Shown piece after piece: positions 21,049-29,545 of a stretch of 64,000 nucleotides of DNA (position 1 is the first letter of the stretch; each line of letters starts with the position of its first letter). Source of the stretch: Tritrichomonas musculus (taxonomy: Eukaryota > Parabasalia > Tritrichomonadida > Tritrichomonadidae); contig JAPFFF010000039.1 of assembly GCA_039105265.1 (NCBI GenBank), forward strand, positions 496,001 through 560,000. Reading direction: 5' to 3'. Both the position numbers and the translations under genes were made by a program. The notes below the pieces were generated by a model that was given only the letters and a program-made list of their open reading frames with translations, did not search any database and was not told where the DNA came from.

Positions 21049-22077
21049 ACATATTTTTATTTATTTTTGATGATACATATGCAAATTGCCAAAATAAAGC
21101 TAAAAAATATGGAAATCAACAAATTATTTTCAAATACTTGCTATATTCTAAAAACGAAGTAGAAATCAAATTGTGTAAAAGATTTTATAAACCTTTCAAA
21201 AAATTAATTTTTTGAGTACGTTCATTTCAAATTTAAGTCAATTGAACATCCAAAAAAATTTTATGAGTTTTATCGTTCTGTATTGCATATCAATAAATAA
21301 AAAAAGGTAAAAACAATTTTATTGCTCCTTTTAAGAGATAAAATACCATTAAAATTTTAAAAATTTACACAACAACTTTGTTTGAGTAATCAAAATAGAA
21401 ATTTCAAAAAGAAAATGAAATAAAAACATTAGAACATTACACAATAGAAGTTTAATTTAGATGGAAAAATCATAAAAATCACTTAAATAAGGCTGTGGAT
21501 ATAAAGAATCAATACGATTTTTTGAGAGTATTTTAAATCTCATTTTTCATTGTAATTTTTAAAATGAAATAAGAGGTATTTCTCATAAAATTGAATAAAA
21601 CAAATGAATAAATACTACTGAATATTGCACACCTACAAACACTTCAATTGAATAATGCAGCACTCATAAATAATTGGATGGTTATTATCATCTTGTCAAT
21701 GGATGAATAAAAAACAAAATTACTTTTTATCTAATTAAAAACAAGTGATTAATGCTTTTGAATTCATATGAGTTAAAGATGGCTTTTTCTTTTTGTTATT
21801 GGACATTATTGTAGTTGAGTCTTAAAAAACAAATTTATTGAATTAACAAAATATAAAAGTTTCTATTTCATTGAATATCTTTATCATTTTCAATTCGAAA
21901 CTGAATAAAAAATCAAATGTTTGATATTAAGCTATATGATCACAATCGAATAAATGAATGATACTTCATATTCAACGATGAAGAAATCAGTTTTTTTTTT
22001 TTTTTTTTTTTTTTGGTGAAAACAAATCAATTGACTTGTGTTGACGGTTAATTAATTTACTGCCAAAATGAAATTGG
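21049..22077. other. AT-rich spacer, nothing recognised
   Basis: Only AT-rich sequence and a T run at about 21991-22013 were seen. No gene or RNA was recognised. Confidence 0.45.
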
Positions 22078-22342
22078 CATCATTAATCAATTCTACATAT
22101 TGGTATGATGGTTACATTTTAATGAGAAGCTCATCATTTCTCACTCAAATAAAAAAACCACTTTATTTTGTGTTTAGTTAATGCTTGCTATTATTAATGT
22201 AAATTTTCTAGATATTCTGTAGACATGGTCTTGACTACTTATACATCATTAATCAATTCTACATATTGCAGAATGTCTTCATATACAAAAAATGGCATGC
22301 TATTATTATCGATATGCACGTTTATGTATAAGTAGTCAAGAC
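22078..22342. repeat. 25-bp direct repeat followed by a 19-bp perfect hairpin
   Basis: A 25-base block beginning CATCATTAATCAATTCTACA is present at 22078-22102 and again at 22244-22268. GTCTTGACTACTTATACAT at 22228-22246 is exactly inverted at 22324-22342, giving a 19-bp stem with a 77-base loop that contains the second direct copy. This sits about 400 bp upstream of the PDI-like gene. A structured RNA or a small inverted-repeat element are both possible. Confidence 0.7.
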
Positions 22343-22746
22343 AAAGATGGCAGGGCTTTCACCGTCCATTAATGATCTATTCTCATAATTTTTTAAATAA
22401 AGAATTATTAACTTCTTAGCAATTATTTACATTTTATTATGATGTTTAATCTTCATCAAATGATAATAATTATTCCAAAAAAAAAAAAAGATAATGAGGA
22501 AATCTATTATCTTTGATTGAATAAGTAGCATATAACCTTATTTTAAAATCAATAATAATTGTTATTTAAAATTTCTTCTTAATTTCATTTTGTTTTTTTA
22601 AATTGTCAAGATATATTTATTATAATTTGTATTAAGAATAAATTCAAAAAATTGATAGAATCATTCAAATGTTTTGAGGTATTTTTCAATTTTGATTTTA
22701 AAAAAAATTTTTGTGTTGATTCGGCCAATTTGATCTAAATTGATCA
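22343..22746. other. Upstream region of the PDI-like gene, nothing specific
   Basis: AT-rich with poly-A near 22478. No clear initiator motif is placed just before the ATG at 22747. Confidence 0.4.
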
Positions 22747-23946
22747 ATGTTTTTCGTTTTTCTTGTTCACATATCATTTTCAAAAAAATCAATTTCAATA
22801 ACTCCCGAAAATGTCAATATTATTACAAATAAATCGAATGATATACCAGCTTTTGTTGAATTTTGGAATCCATATTGTACTCATTGCCAACATTTTAAAC
22901 CTACATGGAGCAAATTTTCTGAAGAATATGATGGAAGTTTTTTAATAGCTGATGTAGACTGCATTGCCCACGAAAAAATTTGCGAACGCTTTAAAATAGA
23001 CGCTTTTCCAACTCTTAAGTGGATTCACCCATCACGAGATATAGAAATAAGTTATACATATGATCACGATTTAGAAGGACTTCGATCATTTGCCAAGGCT
23101 CAACTTTTAACCAATTTTATATCAATTGATGAAAAAACAGAAATTTCAAAGCAAAAACCAATAACCAATTTTTATTTATTCAAATATAAAAATAAAAATT
23201 CTGAAGCTTATAGAAATGTCCAAGAAGTATCAAATGATTTTAAATTAGTAAATATTCCAGTTTTTACAATTCAGTCATCGACAGACAGTCTTACATTCAA
23301 TGAATACAATTCAGTGTACGAGTTCAAAGAACAATTTACGCGAAATAATCTCAGAAAATTTTTTTATAATAATATCTTTTCATATTTCAATGAACTGAAG
23401 CCAGAATTTATTCCAAAATTTCACAAAATCAAAACCCCAATTATTCTATACTTTTTATTTGACCGTAAAGACACCAAATCTCTCTTACGAGCGAATTTGA
23501 ATCAATTGAAGTCGAAATATCAATTTTTCTACACATATTTCAATCAGAAAGACAGTTCAATTCGTGATCTATTTAAGCCATTCAGTACAGAAGAAACGTT
23601 TTTGGCTTTAATTGATCCAAAAACAAAGAAATATAAGACATCAAAAGCACTTTTGACTGAAGAAAGTCTTCTTTCGTGGATAAAAAGTGAAACTGAAGGA
23701 AATAACGATAAGAATGGCTGGCAAAAAATGTATCCTTCGCGTTTTACTGTTGATAATAATGATAATGACTTATCAGTCATTGGGATAATAGCGAAAGAAG
23801 AGGAAGATCATCAAAATAGAATTAAGATATTTTACGTTTTTCTTTATTTTACGGCACTTGTTGTTGTATTTGCTACTTTTAAATTAGTTTGTTATAATCA
23901 ATGTAAAGGTGAAAGGTCTCCAGGACAACCAATAGTTGATGTTTGA
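22747..23946 (+). CDS. Membrane-anchored thioredoxin/PDI-like protein
   Basis: A 399-residue protein. A short hydrophobic leader (MFFVFLVHISFS) precedes a thioredoxin domain, about residues 18-120, with FVEFWNPYCTHCQHFKPTW around the active site and FPTLKW as the cis-proline loop. The catalytic pair is CTHC (Cys44, Cys47) rather than the common CGHC. The middle (about 120-340) looks like degenerate thioredoxin folds, as in TMX3-type PDIs. A single membrane helix lies at about 361-380, followed by a short tail. It probably forms or isomerises disulfides of secreted proteins in the ER lumen. The tail has no KDEL-type ending, so retention would depend on the membrane anchor; surface location cannot be excluded. 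The following gene starts 225 bp downstream on the same strand. Family call is firm, exact subfamily less so. Confidence 0.9.
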   Translation: MFFVFLVHISFSKKSISITPENVNIITNKSNDIPAFVEFWNPYCTHCQHFKPTWSKFSEEYDGSFLIADVDCIAHEKICERFKIDAFPTLKWIHPSRDIEISYTYDHDLEGLRSFAKAQLLTNFISIDEKTEISKQKPITNFYLFKYKNKNSEAYRNVQEVSNDFKLVNIPVFTIQSSTDSLTFNEYNSVYEFKEQFTRNNLRKFFYNNIFSYFNELKPEFIPKFHKIKTPIILYFLFDRKDTKSLLRANLNQLKSKYQFFYTYFNQKDSSIRDLFKPFSTEETFLALIDPKTKKYKTSKALLTEESLLSWIKSETEGNNDKNGWQKMYPSRFTVDNNDNDLSVIGIIAKEEEDHQNRIKIFYVFLYFTALVVVFATFKLVCYNQCKGERSPGQPIVDV

Positions 23947-24170
23947 AAAAAATACATATATTTTTGTTGTTTTATTAATTGTGTTAGTAAACATTATTTT
24001 TTTGTTAGTAAATAACATAAAGTAAAAATAATTTTTAAAAATATTATTCAGATAAAATCAAATAATTAGGATGATTTTTTCTTTTTTAAATTTTTCTATG
24101 AATGCCTTGAAAAAAAAATTTATCGTATGATTTTGAATGCTTTTTTTATCGTTGATTTTTAAAAAAGGAA

Positions 24171-25463
24171 ATGATCGAAAATTGCCAATTACAACTTCAA
24201 ACAACAAGGATTTCTGATATCCCACTTGATAAATATCTTAAAGACTTTACATTTATTGTTAATGGTGAAAGATTTGAAACCAGTCGAATTATTGCTGATC
24301 TTCTATCACCAAATATTAGCCGTACACATTTAATTGATCCATCAATAAATGAATATATAATTAATACAAAATATCAAGGCCGATTTGAACGAATTTTTGA
24401 TCTTCTCAATTTCCAGTCTCAAGAGATCGAAGAAGATGAGATTCCATTTATATCAGAAATAATTCAAAATTTTGACAACAAGTGGATCAAAATCAATATA
24501 AGGTCAATCACAACCAAACTCACCATTGAGAACGTCATCAAACGAGTCCAAATCCACGAACGAAATCCAACTTTTTATGAAAAATTTTTGGACGATGAAA
24601 TTGAATTCATTTCGAAAAATTTCTATTCAATTTTTGAACTAGAATACAGAAGGCAAGAGCTACTCACTTTATCTTTAGAGACCTTAGAAAAAGTTCTAAA
24701 AAGTGACAATTTAATTTTACAGACTGAAGACCAGTTAATTTCATTAATAAATGACATTTATCAAAAAGATTCGAAATATAGTATTTTGTATGAATATGTT
24801 GACTTTTTGAATACCTCAAATTCAAATATTATTGAATTTATAACTCATTTTAACATCGGCGATCTGACAAACGGAACCTGGCAGACGCTCCAAAGGAGGT
24901 TTTATTACGAAATAGTCAGAAAGGAGAAATCATCGATACACAAATATTATTCAAATCGTGTCCATATCGGCTACGATGATCAAGTTGAATTGGATGGAAT
25001 TATTAACTTTTTGAGAAAGAATTCAAATTATGACATTTTCGGTGAAATTAGCGTGACTTCCTCTTCCTACGAGGGGGAAAATTGGAACCCTAAAAATGTT
25101 ATCCTTTACGATGATTGTGATAAAATATTTGGATCAGTGGATAAGCCAAATCAGTGGATTTGCTTTGACTTTCTTGACCATAAAATTATACCGACCAATT
25201 ATACTCTCAAAATCCACTCTGGATATCAAATTATCAATTCTTGGGTGGTGGAGGCATCTAATGACAACGAAAATTGGGATGTCATTGATAAACAGAGAAA
25301 TTGCTGTTGTTTAACCGATTCTCGCCCATCACACACATTCAAAGTTGCTAATCCAAATAATAAGGAATATAGATATATAAGAATTAGACAAACTGGACTC
25401 AATAATTCAAACCATAGCTATTTAATACTTGAATCTGTTGAATTTTATGGTGCTTTGGTTTAA
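24171..25463 (+). CDS. BTB-like and F5/8 type C (discoidin) domain protein
   Basis: A 430-residue protein of a type greatly expanded in trichomonads. The N-terminus (about 20-100) resembles a BTB/POZ fold: LKDFTFIVNGERFETSRIIA, followed by LLSPNISR. A helical BACK-like middle follows (to about 270). The C-terminal 150 residues form a discoidin-type beta sandwich: GIINFLRKNS, SSYEGENWNP, NQWICFDFLDHKIIPTNYTL, SWVVEASNDNENWDVID and RYIRIRQTG, ending ESVEFYG. Cytosolic BTB/discoidin proteins may act as adaptors, possibly for Cul3-type ubiquitin ligases, but this is not established for this family. There is no signal peptide or membrane segment. The start ATG at 24171 is the first in frame. Confidence 0.85.
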   Translation: MIENCQLQLQTTRISDIPLDKYLKDFTFIVNGERFETSRIIADLLSPNISRTHLIDPSINEYIINTKYQGRFERIFDLLNFQSQEIEEDEIPFISEIIQNFDNKWIKINIRSITTKLTIENVIKRVQIHERNPTFYEKFLDDEIEFISKNFYSIFELEYRRQELLTLSLETLEKVLKSDNLILQTEDQLISLINDIYQKDSKYSILYEYVDFLNTSNSNIIEFITHFNIGDLTNGTWQTLQRRFYYEIVRKEKSSIHKYYSNRVHIGYDDQVELDGIINFLRKNSNYDIFGEISVTSSSYEGENWNPKNVILYDDCDKIFGSVDKPNQWICFDFLDHKIIPTNYTLKIHSGYQIINSWVVEASNDNENWDVIDKQRNCCCLTDSRPSHTFKVANPNNKEYRYIRIRQTGLNNSNHSYLILESVEFYGALV

Positions 25464-25942
25464 TCCTTAAATAAATTGGATTAATCAGTACATTCAGTTT
25501 TTTTTTAATATAAGATACAACAATTATAGTAAAATCAAATAACTAAGTGATTTTTTTATGAAATCTATAGATACAAAATAAGTTGACAACAATCTGTTGA
25601 TTAGTTTTTTGAAAAAACTAAATGAATATGGTCAATATTTTGGATTTCTGCTTTTTTAACTGGAATTATAATTACGATATCGAGATTTGAAAAAAGGCAG
25701 CAAATTTTTTTTTTCATAATTGATAAAATGCTGATGTATCAATAAAACGGTTAAGGCCAATATTGACCATATATCCTATAAAAATAATAAAAAGATTGAA
25801 ACTTTTGAACTCAAATAAAAAAAAGCACAAACCTTTTAATCATATCAAATCTATTTATTAAAAACAAATATAACAAATAATATTTATATTCTAGAAAGAG
25901 ACGCAAAAATAATGAATTAAATAATTCAAAATTTAAAAGACT
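25464..25942. other. Convergent intergenic spacer with a 14-bp inverted repeat
   Basis: ATATGGTCAATATT at 25626-25639 is exactly inverted at 25759-25772 (119-base loop). It lies between the 3' ends of two convergent genes and could help end transcription or be the remains of a small element. Nothing else is seen. Confidence 0.5.
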
Positions 25943-27475
25943 TCATTTAACTGTTATTTTCTTTCTTGGAGTAGCTTCACTCATTTTAAATGTAACTTTT
26001 CTCGTAGAATTCGGGTGTTGACCTTTAGTTTTAATTGCAGATGGCAACGTTTGCTGTAATACAGCTTTTTGAGTTTGCTGGTCTTGCTGTCTATTCTTCA
26101 TGTTTTGTTGTTGTGCTTGCTGCAAATGGATACTGCTAGTTTGATTATTATGAGAATATTGAATAGCAGATCCCGGTCGACTCTGTAATTTTTTCTTAAC
26201 GCGGATTAACGTAGATTGGACACGATCAACTTTATGAATATGATTACAATTTTCGATAATAAAACGTTGCGTAGCATCAATTCTTTCATTTTTTAATTGG
26301 CACTGCAAATCAACGTTTTTCCTCCCTTGGTCTATTGCTGATTGCCTCTGCTTTGCATATTCAGCTTTTAATTCTCTGACATCAGCTTCTAAAACAAACA
26401 TTTGCGATTGAGCTTTTTTGAATCGATTTTGAGCGTCGTAAACTTTTTGAATTGTTAATTGTTCAAGCTCTTCTGCTTCTCTTTTCTCTCTCATCGCTTT
26501 TGCGAGTTTTTCTTTCGCGTTTTCTTTTGCTTCTCGAAGCTCTTTGATTTGAACTTCATTATCATCCAAAATGCTTTGTGCTTGCTGGCTTATTCTAACT
26601 GCTTTTAAAATTGCTTTTTGCTCAGAAACGACTTTTTGTAATTCTTCGGTTTTACTAGAATTTGAATCTATTTCAAGTGAGAGGCTTTGAATGAGTGCTA
26701 CTTTTCGCTTTGAATCTTCAAGTTGATCTCGTAATTCTTTTGATTTTTTCACACTTTTTCTGAGTTCTGCAGCTAAACCTTGAATTTTCCGTCTTTGTTG
26801 CTCTACTTGTTCACTAATAATAGCACTTTTATGAAGAGAGGTTTGTGAAATTAATGAATATTTTTCGGCTTCTGCGAGAAGCTCCGAACGCTCTTTATTC
26901 CAAAGTTGGAGTTCACTCTGAAAAAGCTGTTGTTCATGCTGAAGTTCGTTTTTATGGCGGAGAGCATTTTGCGAAATCATAATTTCTGTATCAATAACTG
27001 ATTGCTTTTTGTATTCTTCTGTAGTTTTTAAAAGTTCTCGAAGTTCTATCTCAGAAGAATCGGCTGCAATTTTAGCATTTTCGAGAAGACTAGTAGCTTT
27101 TGATAATTCAAATAATATTCTTTCAGGAGTAAATTCTTCCATACTAATATTTCCTCGTGTAGATGCTATTGAATGAATAACAATGGGCTCAAATAGCTTT
27201 GCCGGTTTATTTCGCAATTCTAGAACATGAAGTCGTTGTTTAAGTATGGTTTGCTCACTTAGAGCCTCTTTGAGTGCTTGGTGAGTTTGGTTGTATGAAT
27301 TAAGGGTTGATGTATCTGACGTTTGGTCATTTGAATCATTACGCGAAGGATCATTACTTTGTTTATTTGAAGACGAATTTTTTTCAATTTGATGATTATC
27401 AGTTTTGATTTCTGATACATTTTTAGCATTATCTGGCGAAGTTGGTTTATCATTTTTATCTTGCTTTTGAGTCAT
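25943..27475 (-). CDS. Coiled-coil protein, unknown function
   Basis: A 510-residue protein. Residues 1-65 are polar and disordered (Asp/Asn/Ser/Thr). Residues about 65-425 are nearly continuous heptad coiled coil, rich in Glu, Lys, Leu, Gln (for example QQRRKIQGLAAELRKSVKKS and KENAKEKLAKAMREKREAEE). The tail (about 425-510) is Gln/Ser-rich and basic, ending TPRKKITVK. No catalytic motif is seen. The shape fits a cytoskeletal or basal-body/flagellar structural protein, but that is only a guess from composition. ATG at 27475 is preceded directly by an initiator-like TCATTTTA. The upstream 150 bp carries four GTTAAC sites. Confidence 0.8.
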   Translation of the reverse strand: MTQKQDKNDKPTSPDNAKNVSEIKTDNHQIEKNSSSNKQSNDPSRNDSNDQTSDTSTLNSYNQTHQALKEALSEQTILKQRLHVLELRNKPAKLFEPIVIHSIASTRGNISMEEFTPERILFELSKATSLLENAKIAADSSEIELRELLKTTEEYKKQSVIDTEIMISQNALRHKNELQHEQQLFQSELQLWNKERSELLAEAEKYSLISQTSLHKSAIISEQVEQQRRKIQGLAAELRKSVKKSKELRDQLEDSKRKVALIQSLSLEIDSNSSKTEELQKVVSEQKAILKAVRISQQAQSILDDNEVQIKELREAKENAKEKLAKAMREKREAEELEQLTIQKVYDAQNRFKKAQSQMFVLEADVRELKAEYAKQRQSAIDQGRKNVDLQCQLKNERIDATQRFIIENCNHIHKVDRVQSTLIRVKKKLQSRPGSAIQYSHNNQTSSIHLQQAQQQNMKNRQQDQQTQKAVLQQTLPSAIKTKGQHPNSTRKVTFKMSEATPRKKITVK

Positions 27476-27483
27476 TAAAATGA
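27476..27483 (-). promoter_or_regulatory. Candidate initiator (Inr) TCATTTTA at the start codon
   Basis: TCATTTTA directly abuts the ATG at 27475, so the 5' leader would be about 6 bases, typical of trichomonad mRNAs with Inr promoters. The motif form and position agree with the known Trichomonas Inr, but no experiment supports it here. Confidence 0.5.
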
Positions 27484-27527
27484 GAAAAGCAAGAAAAAGA
27501 AGTTTTCTTTTTTAAAAAAAATACGTT

Positions 27528-27608
27528 GTTAACGATCTTTCCTTTCAAAAAAAGGATAAAAGTTAACAATTTTTTAGTTAACAATTTTTATAACTTTTAA
27601 AAGTTAAC
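27528..27608. promoter_or_regulatory. Cluster of four GTTAAC palindromes in a divergent promoter region
   Basis: GTTAAC lies at 27528, 27562, 27577 and 27603, three of them followed by AA and the first by GA (TAACGA, resembling a Myb response element described in T. vaginalis). The cluster is 53-133 bp upstream of the coiled-coil gene and about 380 bp upstream of the divergent 155-residue gene. A repeated transcription-factor site is a reasonable inference; the factor is unknown. Confidence 0.4.
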
Positions 27609-27974
27609 AAAATCTGATAGTTTTAAATAATGATAAAAATAGTTTATGAATTTAAACAATCAAACCAATTGTTTTTCATATTCAAAAAATTTTTTGAATC
27701 ACTATTTTTTTTTTCAACTGATGGAGTTTGTAGTCAAAACCAAATATCAATTCAATAAATCAAACATAAGTGATGTGATTGATTTTTAAAATTTTTAACT
27801 TTTTCAAATAATATTTGAATTATAAACGAAAATAATAATATACTAATTGCTTTATATTTGCATGTATTTGCAAATAATTTATTTTGAGCTTATTATCTTT
27901 TTTTTTCAAAACAATATATTCAAAATAGATGCCAGCATTCAATTTTGAATTAGATAATTAAAAATTTTATTTTT

Positions 27975-27982
27975 TCATTTCT
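27975..27982 (+). promoter_or_regulatory. Candidate initiator (Inr) TCATTTCT for the 155-residue gene
   Basis: TCATTTCT ends four bases before the ATG at 27986, with the A of TCA nine bases upstream. It matches the trichomonad Inr pattern in both sequence and distance. Confidence 0.5.
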
Positions 27983-27985
27983 TGA

Positions 27986-28453
27986 ATGGATGGTTTTAGT
28001 TTCGCCGAGCCTGACGAGTTCCTTTTTGGCTTCTTCGAAGAAATTCCTTGTACAGAAGATTTTCAAGAGATTGATTCTTATGAGGAACCAGTATCCACTT
28101 CAGACGTGGATATTGAAAACGTACTTACTCAACCTCTTGAAATAAAAGAATCCAAAAAAACAAAAGTGAATGATCGAAGTCAAATTTATGGTCATGGCTG
28201 CGAAAGTAATAGGAGGCGAACTAGATCATGCCATTATAAACAACCTTACGATGATCTCCAAGTATACGTTTTACTAAAACGACCAAACAAAGAATATCTC
28301 ATAGAACTTGGCGCTAAATTTAATAGCAAATTCCGAGATGGGCCGATCTTTGGTCGAGATCAAAAAAGAAGTAAGGAAGAAGCAGCTTGGTTCTTCGAAG
28401 ACCACAAGAAAATCGTAATTCCATGGCTAAAAGGCCTTGGGATTATTAATTAA
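27986..28453 (+). CDS. Hypothetical protein, 155 residues
   Basis: Not recognised. The first 55 residues are acidic and aromatic (MDGFSFAEPDEFLFGFFEEI), like a transcription activation or protein-docking segment. A basic Cys/Arg stretch follows at about 70-88 (GHGCESNRRRTRSCHYKQ). The C-terminal 65 residues look folded: LQVYVLLKRPNKEYLIELGA, then FRDGPIFGRDQKRSKEEAAW and PWLKGLGI. There is no signal peptide or membrane segment. The acidic head plus basic middle suggests a nuclear or nucleic-acid role, but that is only inference. Protein-like base composition and an initiator-like motif just before the ATG support a real gene. Confidence 0.7.
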   Translation: MDGFSFAEPDEFLFGFFEEIPCTEDFQEIDSYEEPVSTSDVDIENVLTQPLEIKESKKTKVNDRSQIYGHGCESNRRRTRSCHYKQPYDDLQVYVLLKRPNKEYLIELGAKFNSKFRDGPIFGRDQKRSKEEAAWFFEDHKKIVIPWLKGLGIIN

Positions 28454-29545
28454 GAAATGAAGTGGACTTTTAATTAAGTTCACTATCACTTATTTTTTTC
28501 TTAACTTTTTTTATAAAAAGTACGCAAAAAAGTGCTTCATTTTACTGAACTTAATATTTTGATAAAATGCATGAATTATTTTGAAATAAAGATAAACTGG
28601 AATCAAAAAGAAGTAGCACGATACCACTTTTTGAAAATATGTAAACCATTTAAAAAGTTGTCATTGTGTTTCTCTTTTTTTGTGTCCATTTTATTTAATT
28701 TTCTTAATAATTTTTGCAAGATAACATCTGGTTTTGAAAATATATAAATGAATTGTATTAAAAAAAGTGAATTATGAATTATATACGAATATGATAAAAA
28801 TGCTCATCATATTTCAAACATTCTGTTAAAAGATTTAGTTGATAATGATTTGTCTGACAAAAAAATAAGTTGTATCAATTCTGAATCTGCATAATAAAGC
28901 TTTTTCAAAAACATAATATAGTTTTGAGACAATTTTTATTCTATATTGTCTCATCCAAAAAGTTTATGGCTACTTTTTCAATATATCAAGGTCAAATTTC
29001 TGAAAATTTGAGGCTGATTTGTCCCACCTGATGAAATTTATAAAAGTTCTGAAAAGAATTGAAATACTTTCTCAAGCTTTTTGAATCGGACTTCATTAAC
29101 CCATTTATTAAAGAAAATGAAGGAAAACCAAACCGTATTAAAATGGCAGACACAATACCTAATGAAAATACTATTTAAATTTTTTCAGACCACTTGTAAG
29201 TATTTTATAAATTTTTCAGACCACTTGTAAGTATTTTATAAATTCTTGTACATCTTTATTCAGTTTATTTATTTCTTCATTAATCTATTTGCTGAAGAAA
29301 ATGAAGAAAAAATAAAGCCGTATATTTAAATTGCAGACACAAAATACCTAATGAAAATCCTATTTCAAAGTACTTTGTAAGTACTTGTGCATATTATTTA
29401 TTGAGATCATTTATTTGAAAGAATTGAATTCAGTTACAATTCTTTCTTTCAAATATGAAAAAAATAAAAAAGAAGAAGAATAGTTAATAAAAGAAATTAT
29501 TTATTCAAACCATATATAAAAATCTATCTCTATATTTAATTTGCT
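28454..29545. other. Spacer with gene relics and diverged tandem repeats
   Basis: A 31-bp direct repeat (CAGACCACTTGTAAGTATTT...) lies at 29186 and 29217. A larger diverged pair, each with AAAGAAAATGAAG/GAAGAAAATGAAG followed by GCAGACACAA..TACCTAATGAAAAT, lies at about 29105-29180 and 29285-29365. Short protein-like stretches (about 28799-28893 and 29100-29178) end in stops and look like decayed coding sequence. I cannot name the parent gene. Confidence 0.4.

Noticed and set aside
20964..21215. 83-codon open frame with repeated YIIDL
   Set aside because: The repeats come from a 15-bp AT tandem repeat. The remainder has no motif.
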